Source: G963677445 sp963678275
GTDB lineage: Bacteria; Bacteroidota; Ignavibacteria; Ignavibacteriales; Melioribacteraceae
Direction of reading: 5' to 3'
Length of the DNA: 64,000 nucleotides
NCBI GenBank assembly: GCA_963678275.1
Contig: OY782765.1
Location: forward strand, 6,572,001 to 6,636,000
A model generated the notes under the pieces. It did not search any database. It saw only the letters and a list, made by a program, of their open reading frames with translations, and was not told the DNA's origin. The position numbers and the translations under genes were made by a program. Shown here one piece after another: positions 27,557-35,976 of the stretch. Numbering within the stretch: the stretch's first letter is position 1; each line of letters starts with the position of its first letter.

Positions 27557-28630
27557 ATTCTACTCCTGTTACTGACTTATTGTTTTAGCTTTAATTGCTA
27601 ATCTAAAATAATTTGGAGCATTTAATTTAATATTCTTTTACCGCAAAGGTCAAGTTTTTTGCGATCAAAAATGAGCTATTTATATATCTTTTGGACTTTT
27701 TATCCTTATTCTGTCAATAAACAATTCTCCCTTTTTCTGACGGTCAAAGAGCAGCATAATATTTTTAAGAACTGTTGGTGTGTTATGAAAATAATTTGGG
27801 ATTTCCAAAGTCTGCAAAATTCTTTCAGGATTTTGATCGCCAACCTGGTAAATCATTGGTTCTTTTTCAAGGTAAATAAAAAAGGGGGAAGTAATTCAAA
27901 ATGTTTTCTAAGGTTTGTTTTAAGAGTATCTGTATCTGTATCAATTAATAATGTAAAGCCGAGTGAATCAATATCATTTTTATTGTTACAGATATCAAAA
28001 CGTAAACAGAAGTTTTTATCAATAATGAGGGGGGGCGAAGGTTATCTTATAAAAGGGGGATATTGCAATTGAATCATTTTCCTTCCAGTATTAATAAACT
28101 CCGGGTTTCCCTGTGAACCGCCCCACCCGGAATGTCACCCCATTTTCACTCCGGGCTGAACGAAACCGGGAAATGCTTTTACCGTTTCCCCATGTGCCTG
28201 TTGTTATATCCTGATCTTTTCTCTCATTCGTTATATCCTTCCGTGATCAAAATAATAAAGTTGTGGAAATCAAATTAAATAAAATTCTATAAATAAATAA
28301 ACGGCCCACAACAGAATCGAAAACTATAATAAATCGAGGGGAAAATTAATATTTTGAAAATATTGCTGAATTTATGGAAGAAATATTCGATAATCAGATA
28401 TACAGGTGATCTGCGACCTTGCAAACAAAAGATTCAGGAAAGCTGCCAGTACTTACTGAAAAAAATATTTCGTATTTCTTCTTTAGTGAAAGATTAATCT
28501 TAATAAGATTACGCTATCGCTTTTGCAAAAGTCAATTAAATGTTTTTTTTGTTTTTATGACAATCAATTTATAGCAAATTATGCGTTCCATGTTATCGTT
28601 TTTCTAATTATCTAAAAAAAGGAGATTTCA
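27557..28630. other. gene-poor region of about 1 kb
   Basis: No supported gene. A plus-strand frame at 27659-28072 lacks a ribosome-binding site and has Phe/Tyr-rich random composition. A GC-richer patch at 28100-28220 reads on the minus strand as about 50 codons (GTWGNGKSISRF ... GRFTGKPG) before a stop and may be a decayed gene end. G-run sequences occur around 27885 and 28030. The right end must contain the promoter for the cluster starting at 28631. Confidence 0.4.
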
Positions 28631-28813
28631 ATGGCTCAAAAACTAGTTGATTTTTATGAGGAAGCAAAGAGAATGGGAGGGCTGAAAGCAAAAATGCGGC
28701 TTGCCGTACTTACAAACGTACCAAGCGCGAAAGCCCAGTCAGAACCGGACTCATCTGAGAACCTTAAAAAGTTCCAACAGGCAATGAATGAATTACGAAA
28801 AGAATTTAAATAA
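28631..28813 (+). CDS. small protein of unknown function heading the V4R/desulfurase-like cluster
   Basis: 60 aa, MAQKLVDFYEEAKRMGG..., helical and charged, no signal peptide. It is preceded by a strong AAAAAAGGAG and followed 18 bp later by the first V4R-like gene. I do not recognise it. The excellent ribosome-binding site, the codon use and the tight spacing to the next gene make it a credible first gene of a five-gene run. The pattern LKAKMRLAVLTNVPSAKA followed by a helix could be an interaction peptide. Confidence 0.65.
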   Translation: MAQKLVDFYEEAKRMGGLKAKMRLAVLTNVPSAKAQSEPDSSENLKKFQQAMNELRKEFK

Positions 28814-28831
28814 TGTGAAGGAGTATTGAAT

Positions 28832-29362
28832 ATGGCGGTAGTAATAAAGAAAACAGTGGAATATGACCATACCTTTGATTCAAAGACAAAGAGACATATG
28901 ATTAACAGTGTTCAGTCTGTTTTTCATTGTCATCATTATACAACTTTATATACTCAGCTTGCGATAGACGCGGATGAAACCGAGTTGTTAAAAGAATGCG
29001 CGCGCGAGAGTTTCAGTAAAATGCTTGCCCAATATTTTGAATCACATCCCGAGATAAAAAATATTGAAGACAAACTGGAAATCGGATGCCAGTATTATTC
29101 AATGACAGGACTTGGAAAAATGAATATCCGATTTATCGGGAATTACAGCGGGGAGGTTGAAGTTCCATTTTCTCATACTGACAGTGGATGGATTAAGAAG
29201 TGGGGTAATTATGATAAACCAATAAACTACATAACCGCGGGATTTGCGGAAGCATTGTTTGAAATTGCACTCGGACTACCCGAAAAATCTTTCACCGCGA
29301 ACGAAACACAAAGCATTGTGATGGGAGATGAATTTTCAACTTTTAAAGTGATAAGGAGGTAA
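28832..29362 (+). CDS. V4R (4-vinyl reductase)-like domain protein 1
   Basis: 176 aa from the ATG at 28832 (AAGGAG 8 bases upstream; a TTG two codons earlier is less likely). The C-terminal half fits the V4R pattern: NYITAGFAEALFEIALGL, then NETQSIVMGDEFSTFKV, where the family has (G-x-x-x-G) and C-x-x-x-G-x-x-x-C-x-F; here the Cys positions are Thr/Ser-like. The N-terminal part holds HCHH. V4R domains bind small hydrophobic ligands or Fe-S/zinc and occur in BchJ, XylR-like sensors and Bet3-like proteins. The next gene starts 3 bp later and encodes a related fold. Confidence 0.65.
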   Translation: MAVVIKKTVEYDHTFDSKTKRHMINSVQSVFHCHHYTTLYTQLAIDADETELLKECARESFSKMLAQYFESHPEIKNIEDKLEIGCQYYSMTGLGKMNIRFIGNYSGEVEVPFSHTDSGWIKKWGNYDKPINYITAGFAEALFEIALGLPEKSFTANETQSIVMGDEFSTFKVIRR

Positions 29363-29365
29363 AAC

Positions 29366-29971
29366 ATGGCTATCGACCGAAAAAAAATAATTGAGCAGAT
29401 GTCGCAGATTGATTTGCTGCCTGATGAAAATGGAATTATTGAAGGATATAATGTTCTGATAAACCAGCTTCCAACGGAGTTCTGGAACTCATTTTCCGAA
29501 AGGTTGACTATTAAAACATCTGAAGATATGCTCGAGGCCAAGGAATTTCTCCTTTACAATGCCGCTCACGAATGTGGTTACCATACCGGTTATGGCATTA
29601 TTACTTCTGATGAATGGAACGCGGTTGTAAAACCAATGATTGAAAAAGCGCCGGAAGATATTTTATATGGAGCTTATGCGGTTTTTTCAGCCTGGGGCTG
29701 GGCAGATTCTGAAATTGTTGAACTTGTTCCGGGACAGAAAATGGTTGTAAGAGCTTATAATTATTATGAATCGGATATTGTTGCCTCGGGCGCCTCGAAA
29801 AAAATGAGCGCATATATGATAGCCGGTGTGAGCGCGGCGTTTATGGAGCTTGCATATGCCGGAGAGTATGACCCGAAAGGAGCGCCAATTGGAACCTTTG
29901 TCTGCAAACAGGTGAAGGGAATAGAATGTGGCGATTCATATGGTGAATTTATTGTTACTAAAGAAGAGTAA
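29366..29971 (+). CDS. V4R-like domain protein 2
   Basis: 201 aa, ATG at 29366 with AAGGAGGT in front. The motif NAAHECGYHTGYG (about 65-77) resembles the Cys/Gly-rich part of V4R/XylR_N proteins, and the C-terminus MIAGVSAAFMEL ... FVCKQVKGIECGDSYGEFIV matches the closing V4R strand pattern with two Cys, so this copy keeps potential metal ligands the first has lost. Soluble, no signal peptide. Tandem with protein 1; the pair could form a heterodimer. Function unproven. Confidence 0.65.
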   Translation: MAIDRKKIIEQMSQIDLLPDENGIIEGYNVLINQLPTEFWNSFSERLTIKTSEDMLEAKEFLLYNAAHECGYHTGYGIITSDEWNAVVKPMIEKAPEDILYGAYAVFSAWGWADSEIVELVPGQKMVVRAYNYYESDIVASGASKKMSAYMIAGVSAAFMELAYAGEYDPKGAPIGTFVCKQVKGIECGDSYGEFIVTKEE

Positions 29972-29983
29972 ATAAATTATAAT

Positions 29984-30003
29984 GGAGCAGCTCATACTGC
30001 TCC
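29984..30003 (+). terminator. hairpin inside the cluster, possible attenuator
   Basis: Stem GGAGCAG/CTGCTCC with a 6-base loop followed by TTTTATTT, right before the aminotransferase gene. It may lower expression of the downstream genes relative to the V4R pair. It also sits where the ribosome-binding site of the next gene should be. Confidence 0.65.
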
Positions 30004-30014
30004 TTTTATTTATT

Positions 30015-31163
30015 ATGGGTAAATATATTTATCTGAATAATTCGGCGACCGGATGGCCCAAACCTTCCCCCGTTGTTGAAGCTGTCAACAGTTATCTTGA
30101 ACATCCGCCATGTCATCACTTACGGGGTGGTGATTTAGCCCGATCAGATATTGTTTCTGACTGCCGGAAACAATTGGCCGAACTTTTTAATGTGGAAGAT
30201 TCCGAGAGAATAATTTTCACTTCCGGAGCTACCGAGTCGCTGAATCTTGTAATCAGGGGGCTGGAATTAACGAATAAAAATGTTGTTACAACCGCTACTG
30301 AGCACAACTCAGTGTTGCGTCCCCTGAAAACTTTAGAAAAAGAAGGCGGCATAACACTTACGATTATTGAATGTGATCTTGAGGGAAAAGTAATTATTGA
30401 AAATCTTATCCGCAGACTGAAACCAGATACCGGATTGGTCGTTATGAATCACTGTTCGAATGTTACCGGAGCTTTAAATGATATTAAACCAATTGGCAGA
30501 GAATGTAAAAAACGAAACATTCCGTTTCTTGTCGATGCTTCTCAGAGCGCGGGAGTTTATCCGATTGATGTTCAGGATATGTATATTGACGCGTTGGCTT
30601 TTACTGGTCACAAAGCTTTACACGGATTGCCTGGTATCGGAGGGGTATATATAAATGAAGGCCTTGAACCTGGTCCGCTGAAAACCGGCGGCACAGGAAT
30701 TAAAAGTGATTATCTTTATCAACCGGAAAAAATGCCTTTATATTATGAAGCGGGCACATTAAACATGCCGGGTATTATTTCACTATATCACGGGGTGAAA
30801 TATATTTTTAATTATGGCATAGAATATTTTCGAAAAAGAAAGGAAGAAATTGTTTCAGGAATTAAGGATAGTCTGAAGAAGTCAGAAAGAATTGAATGTT
30901 ATCCTGAGGATAACGTCGGTTTTAATCCGACCCTGTTTTCTTTCAATATCAGTGGTATTGATCCTGAAGATGTCGGATATTTGTTATCAGAACAATACAA
31001 AATTATCGTTCGCTCAGGTTTGCATTGCGCTCCATTAATCCACCGATTTATTGGAACAGCGCCATCAGGTTGCGTAAGAGTCAGTCCGTCACATTTTACA
31101 ACGGGGGATGAGGTTGAAAGTTTATGCAGGGCGCTGCTCGAAATATCAGAAATGGGAGGTTAA
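30015..31163 (+). CDS. cysteine desulfurase-like aminotransferase, class V
   Basis: 382 aa from the ATG at 30015 (MGKYIYLNNSATGWPKP); an ATG at 29982 would be translated through the hairpin 29984-30003 and is unlikely. PLP-enzyme features: SGATESLN, ATEHNS (His97), VDASQSAG (Asp174), the Schiff-base Lys200 in FTGHKALHG, and the probable persulfide Cys338 in VRSGLHCAPLIHR. This matches the EF2568-type group related to SufS/CsdB and selenocysteine lyases. It would release sulfur (or selenium) from cysteine to an acceptor. Neighbours are two V4R-like proteins and a small downstream gene. Confidence 0.88.
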   Translation: MGKYIYLNNSATGWPKPSPVVEAVNSYLEHPPCHHLRGGDLARSDIVSDCRKQLAELFNVEDSERIIFTSGATESLNLVIRGLELTNKNVVTTATEHNSVLRPLKTLEKEGGITLTIIECDLEGKVIIENLIRRLKPDTGLVVMNHCSNVTGALNDIKPIGRECKKRNIPFLVDASQSAGVYPIDVQDMYIDALAFTGHKALHGLPGIGGVYINEGLEPGPLKTGGTGIKSDYLYQPEKMPLYYEAGTLNMPGIISLYHGVKYIFNYGIEYFRKRKEEIVSGIKDSLKKSERIECYPEDNVGFNPTLFSFNISGIDPEDVGYLLSEQYKIIVRSGLHCAPLIHRFIGTAPSGCVRVSPSHFTTGDEVESLCRALLEISEMGG

Positions 31164-31165
31164 GG

Positions 31166-31447
31166 ATGGAAATTTTAGAAATAAAGAATGTGGAAGATTG
31201 TTTTGACGGTTCTTTGATAAAAGAAATATTGCTGTCTTCTGAAATAACCAAAGATTTTATTTATTCTATCGGGGATGGATGTATTATTCAGTATTTTGAC
31301 AATTTTGCCCGCCCCTTTTTTAAAATAAGGAAAAATGGTTTATTCGATTTGAAGGGGATAGAAGGGAATAAAACGATGAGAGTTCACATTAAAAATCCCG
31401 ATAAATTTTCTATGGATGATTTTTGCGGATTGGTAGAGAGTTTTTAA
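31166..31447 (+). CDS. small protein of unknown function closing the V4R/desulfurase-like cluster
   Basis: 93 aa from the ATG at 31166, 2 bp after the aminotransferase stop, with GGAGGT and AAGG upstream. Sequence MEILEIKNVEDCFDGSLIKE... with alpha/beta character, ending in an acidic helix (MDDFCGLVESF). No known domain recognised. Two Cys (about residues 12 and 88) could accept sulfur. The tight spacing makes co-translation with the desulfurase-like enzyme likely. Confidence 0.7.
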   Translation: MEILEIKNVEDCFDGSLIKEILLSSEITKDFIYSIGDGCIIQYFDNFARPFFKIRKNGLFDLKGIEGNKTMRVHIKNPDKFSMDDFCGLVESF

Positions 31448-31576
31448 ATTCCGGTATTTCCATTTTTAGTGATCTGAATAAACCACTTCGAAAATGAGCT
31501 TTTATATTGTTCCGACATTGGTCAAAGCTATTCAGACTCATATCATAATGTCTTTTCCCTCGTAGCAGAATACTTC

Positions 31577-32710
31577 TTACTTTGTTCGCGGAAATTCAAT
31601 GATAAATTCAGATCCGGAGTTAACAGCGCTTGTTATTCTGATTTCTCCTCCATGTTTTTCAATTAGCTCTTTTACGAGAAGAAGTCCCAGTCCGCTTCCT
31701 TTCTCATCATCTGTGCCGCTTGTCGAATAAGTTTTTTCAATCTTAAAGAGATTTTTTATCTGCTCGGATGACATACCGATTCCGCTGTCTATAACAGAAA
31801 TTTTTGTGATACCCTGTAGTTGTTCAGTTTTTATTTTTACCCATCCTCCGGCAGGTGTAAATTTAATCGCGTTTGAAGTTAAATTTCTGATGATCACCGA
31901 AAGCATATTTTTATCGGCAAAGATGGCGCTGTTTCGGTCAATATCATAGGAGAAAATTATATCCTTATTGGCGGCATTCGGTTTCAAAAGATCAACTACT
32001 TCCTCAATAACCTGGTAGAGGTCAACTTTTACCGGGCTGAATGGAATATTCCCTGTTTCATACCGGAACCAATCCAGCAGGCTGTCGAGCAGTGAATGCA
32101 TGTTTTTTGCGACATTATAGATTGATTTTACAGCTTCCAGCTTTTCGTTTTCTTCGATACCGAAATAATCATCAGAAAGCATACTGCTGTAACCAATAAT
32201 TGCCGAAAGAGGACTTCTTAAATCATGAGAAAGGATTGAAAATAATTTATTCTTTGCCTCAATATTATTCTGCATTTCTCTTTTACCGGTTTCAAGTTCC
32301 TCAATAAGCTGCCTGGTTTGTATAAGGTCTTTTTGCCTGGCGTGCGCTATCATGATAGCTCTTTCCACATTATCGGGCTGAGCCGGTTTAAGAATGTAGG
32401 CGCCAACACCCGCCTCTGCAGCCAGTTCGACTAAATCTTTCGTCTCAAAAGCGGTGAGGATAACAACCGGAGTCGGAATCCGTTTCTGAATTTCACGGGC
32501 TGCTTCTATCCCATCCAGGCGGGGCATTTTTATATCCATTAGTATTAAATCAGGTTTTAGCGATTCTGTCAGCTCAATCGCTTTCTGACCATTGGGGGCA
32601 GTTCCAATATGCTCATGCCCTATTTTGTTAATAATTCTTATTATTTCCTCACTTACAAGGAAATCATCTTCAGCCACCAGTATTCTTAATTTTTTGTTTA
32701 ATTCCACCAT
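31577..32710 (-). CDS. response regulator-histidine kinase hybrid
   Basis: 377 aa. A receiver domain lies at about 8-125 (AEDD, phospho-acceptor Asp in LILMDIKMP, Lys in YILKPAQP), a short coiled linker at 130-155, a HisKA domain with LFSILSHDLRSPLSAIIGY (His about 165), and HATPase_c (NLTSNAIKF, VIDSGIGM, GSGLGLLLVKELI). Cytoplasmic, no membrane segment. It lies 12 bp downstream of the large PAS kinase 32723-35752 on the same strand, so the PAS kinase probably phosphorylates the receiver and tunes the second kinase. The output regulator is not in the window. Confidence 0.92.
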   Translation of the reverse strand: MVELNKKLRILVAEDDFLVSEEIIRIINKIGHEHIGTAPNGQKAIELTESLKPDLILMDIKMPRLDGIEAAREIQKRIPTPVVILTAFETKDLVELAAEAGVGAYILKPAQPDNVERAIMIAHARQKDLIQTRQLIEELETGKREMQNNIEAKNKLFSILSHDLRSPLSAIIGYSSMLSDDYFGIEENEKLEAVKSIYNVAKNMHSLLDSLLDWFRYETGNIPFSPVKVDLYQVIEEVVDLLKPNAANKDIIFSYDIDRNSAIFADKNMLSVIIRNLTSNAIKFTPAGGWVKIKTEQLQGITKISVIDSGIGMSSEQIKNLFKIEKTYSTSGTDDEKGSGLGLLLVKELIEKHGGEIRITSAVNSGSEFIIEFPRTK

Positions 32711-32722
32711 ATCACCTGCAAA

Positions 32723-35700
32723 TTAATATTCTTCAAGAGCGAACCGGATAATTGTTACAGCGCCATTTTCATTAAAGATATTAAATTCTCCCTGAAGACT
32801 TTGCTCCACAATACCTTTGATCAGGTTAAAGCCTATGCTGCATCCGTTATATTCATTTCTTAGAATCGGTTCGGGAAATCCCGGCCCGCTATCTTTATAT
32901 TCCATCCGCAGATTGTTTCCCGCGTGGGATATAGTTATTTGAATTTCAGGGGATTCAGTAACACTATGTTTTATTGAGTTTGTTGTAAGCTCATTGAGAA
33001 CAAGAGTCAGATGGTGAGCCTGCGCGCTGCCAATTTTAATTTCAGATTCCGATATCTTAAGACCTGTATTGTTATAACTTCCGGAGCTTCTGATTACATT
33101 TGCCACGACTTCACGGCATAAGTCGCTGCATTTTATCGGACGCCAGCCGCTTGATGATAGAAGGCTGTGAACTGTTGATAATCCTTCGATTCTAACCTTC
33201 AGATCATGAAGTATTTTATAGGTTTTTGAATTCTCTTCCTCATTAATGTTGTCCTGCTGCTTATGAAGCAAACTTATCAGAGCGGCAAGATTATTTTTTA
33301 CCCTGTGATTAACTTCTCTTAGCAATACTTCCTGTGTATTTGCATATTCCTGAAGTTCTCTTTCATTCTGTTTTCTTTGAAAAATATCTTCAATCATCAG
33401 CAGCAAATGTTTTTTTTCATTACGAAAAAATGTACTGAACTGACATTTTAACCAAACTTGTTTCCCGAAAGTGGTCATCATATTAACTTCAACAGTTTCT
33501 TCCCGATCGGTGCGAAGAGATCTGAGCGCTGTATCAAGAAGATCAAATTCCTGCCACTCTTTTATCTTGTTGAAATTCTGAGCCTTTAAATCATCCAGAG
33601 CGCCTCCTACTATATCCGCGGCCATATTATTCGCCATTATACAATTGCCGGTTTCCTCATAAACAATAATTCCCACAGGGGAATTTGATACAATTTTTTC
33701 ATTAAGTTCATAGAGGTCGGCCAGGAGTTGTTCGGCAAGTTTCTTTTCACTTATATCCTCATAACACCCGAGAATACCTGTCACTTCACCCGAATTATCG
33801 GTCATTGGTATTTTGCTGGTCAGCAGCCAGTGTGTTGTTCCGTCGGCCTGTTTCTGTGGCTCTTCGTAAAAGAGTCTTGATTTTCCTGATTGCATTACTT
33901 CCAGATCATCCAATCGGAAGCTTTCGGCATTTTCTTTCCATGACAGATCATAATCAAATTTACCGATAATATCTTCCGGACTCTGGTAGCCGCTATCTTT
34001 AGCAAACTGATCATTGCAGCCAAGGAATTTCAGGTCTTTGTCTTTCCAAAAAACTCTCACGGGGATAGTATTCAGAACATCCCTCAGCATTCTTCTTGAA
34101 TTGGTAAGTTCCTCTTTAACCCGTTTTTCCTGTGTAATATCAGTTGAAATTGTAAAGAAATAGGAGTGGCCTGAAATTTCCACAGAGATAGCATTCGTAA
34201 GAAGAGTTATTTTTTCACCGCTGTTTTTCTCAATGTGCGCTTCTTTGGGCAAAGTTTTTCCGTAACTATTGAGAAGATTATAAAAATTTTCCTCTTCATG
34301 ATTCTCTATGAACCCAAGTTCCGCCGGTGTGCTTCCTATCAGTTCGTTTTTTGAATAACCCAAAATTTTTCGCGCGCTTTCGTTAGCGTCAATACAAATG
34401 CCATCGGTTAAACGATGTACTAAAATTGGTGAGGGACTGGAATTGAAAATTTTAGAGAATTTTTCTTCACTTTCCGAAAGAGCGTCCTCTGCCTGTTTTC
34501 GTTCGGTAATATCCAGACAAATTCCATCCATCTTAACCGCTGTATTATCCGGATCGTAATTTACCTTTGCTTTCGAGAGAATATGCCTGACAGAATTATC
34601 AGGACGGATGACTCTGAAATCGGAGTCAAATTCTGTATGATTAATTATCGCGAACTCAATTTCCCTGTTCACTCTTCCAAAGTCTTCAGAGTGAATAGAT
34701 GAAGAGAATTGTTCATAAGTTTTTACTCCAAACTCAGTGACGCCAAAAATAGAATTCATCGCCTCATTCCATTCCATTCGGTTAGCCCTGATATCCCAGA
34801 ACCAAATGCCGGTTTCGGTCGACGCTACGGTAAAGTCGAGTCTTTTTTGATTTTCTTTTAACTGGTTATAGATTTTTTTTTGTGTCGAAATATCACGCAG
34901 AATAATAATATTCGGAACAAACTTTTCACTTACATCAAGTATTCGCGAAACCTTCACTTCAAAATATTTGGTTTGTGCCGGGAGTTTCAGAGCACATTCA
35001 AATTTATTTTCATTTTCAGCGCTGATCTGCAGGTTTTTAATTTTGAACAGGCATGGAAATATCTCAAACAGATCGCGGCCGATAAACGACGCTTCCCTCT
35101 TTCGCATATTGCTTCTTAACTGATAATAATCGCTTCCGGGAGCTTTTTCCGGGGATAAGAGCCTTGTCGCTGCAAAATTCAGATTTTCAATCCTGAAGTT
35201 TTTATCCGCCAGTATAACCGGATCGGAAATGCTTTCAAAAACAGAGAGATAAGAGTTTTTTTCATTTGTAATTTGCCGGGATGTTTCCTGAAGTTCATTG
35301 ATTTTTACTACATCGCCTAGATTTGCCCATTCGGCGCAGAATGATATTTCTATCTTATCGAAACATCTGTCAATAATGTATCTGTAATTCTTATATTTAT
35401 TTAAATCGCTTATTTCAATTTCGAGAAGATCAACATAAGTTTGCCGGTAATATTTTAACAATCCCAAAAACATCGGGAGACTGATGCCTCTTTCCCTGTG
35501 TTTTTTTGCTTCAAAAATTCCAAATTCGGTTATCGGATCGGATTCGAATTTATCGTCGGGGGAGAACTCAGGAGCTGCATTTTCAATTTCAAGCGCGTTG
35601 CAAATAGATTTTGTAATTCCGGAAATTGAGATTTTCCATGCTTCCTTTAATGATGAGGTATATTTTGTATAGTCTCTTTCTATCGCATATTTCAGAATCC

Positions 35701-35752
35701 GCTCAATTAGCCAGTCCTCCTTTTTCATGAGCAGCTTTTGCATTTCTTCCAT
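32723..35752 (-). CDS. multi-PAS sensor histidine kinase, HisKA_2/HWE type
   Basis: 1009 aa, soluble. The N-terminal ~160 residues are helical and resemble the RsbRD_N sensor domain (KEDWLIERILKYAIERDYTKY..., RERGISLPMFLGLLKYYRQTY). Five PAS domains follow at roughly 175-285, 300-425, 430-545, 555-675 and 685-795, some with PAC motifs. The kinase part has REVNHRVKNNLAALISLL (phosphorylated His), NELTTNSIKHS, and KDSGPGFPE. No transmembrane helix, so it senses internal redox, light or small molecules. Start ATG at 35752. It probably signals to the receiver of the gene 12 bp downstream. Confidence 0.92.
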   Translation of the reverse strand: MEEMQKLLMKKEDWLIERILKYAIERDYTKYTSSLKEAWKISISGITKSICNALEIENAAPEFSPDDKFESDPITEFGIFEAKKHRERGISLPMFLGLLKYYRQTYVDLLEIEISDLNKYKNYRYIIDRCFDKIEISFCAEWANLGDVVKINELQETSRQITNEKNSYLSVFESISDPVILADKNFRIENLNFAATRLLSPEKAPGSDYYQLRSNMRKREASFIGRDLFEIFPCLFKIKNLQISAENENKFECALKLPAQTKYFEVKVSRILDVSEKFVPNIIILRDISTQKKIYNQLKENQKRLDFTVASTETGIWFWDIRANRMEWNEAMNSIFGVTEFGVKTYEQFSSSIHSEDFGRVNREIEFAIINHTEFDSDFRVIRPDNSVRHILSKAKVNYDPDNTAVKMDGICLDITERKQAEDALSESEEKFSKIFNSSPSPILVHRLTDGICIDANESARKILGYSKNELIGSTPAELGFIENHEEENFYNLLNSYGKTLPKEAHIEKNSGEKITLLTNAISVEISGHSYFFTISTDITQEKRVKEELTNSRRMLRDVLNTIPVRVFWKDKDLKFLGCNDQFAKDSGYQSPEDIIGKFDYDLSWKENAESFRLDDLEVMQSGKSRLFYEEPQKQADGTTHWLLTSKIPMTDNSGEVTGILGCYEDISEKKLAEQLLADLYELNEKIVSNSPVGIIVYEETGNCIMANNMAADIVGGALDDLKAQNFNKIKEWQEFDLLDTALRSLRTDREETVEVNMMTTFGKQVWLKCQFSTFFRNEKKHLLLMIEDIFQRKQNERELQEYANTQEVLLREVNHRVKNNLAALISLLHKQQDNINEEENSKTYKILHDLKVRIEGLSTVHSLLSSSGWRPIKCSDLCREVVANVIRSSGSYNNTGLKISESEIKIGSAQAHHLTLVLNELTTNSIKHSVTESPEIQITISHAGNNLRMEYKDSGPGFPEPILRNEYNGCSIGFNLIKGIVEQSLQGEFNIFNENGAVTIIRFALEEY

Positions 35753-35949
35753 ACCTGATTTCCCCGGTTCCGGTCAAATATTAATTCATTTAAACAATTA
35801 ATTATCGATTGGAGGTGGAGATATTTCATACCAACTTATTAGTATATTGAAGGATTTTTATCCATACCGGAATATCAAAAGTCAATTCATCCCGGGTTTG
35901 TTAATAATGATGAGGTATCTGTGGTTGAAGAGAGAGGAGATATAAAAAA

Positions 35950-35967
35950 AAGGCGCCGAAGCGCCTT
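35950..35967 (-). terminator. intrinsic terminator of the gene 35977-37869
   Basis: Stem AAGGCGC/GCGCCTT with loop CGAA; on the minus strand a T run follows (plus-strand A run 35944-35951). Confidence 0.8.
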
Positions 35968-35976
35968 AAAAATACA

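Noticed and set aside
27659..28072. 137-codon plus-strand frame
   Set aside because: Phe/Tyr/Ser-rich random composition, no ribosome-binding site, no recognisable motif.
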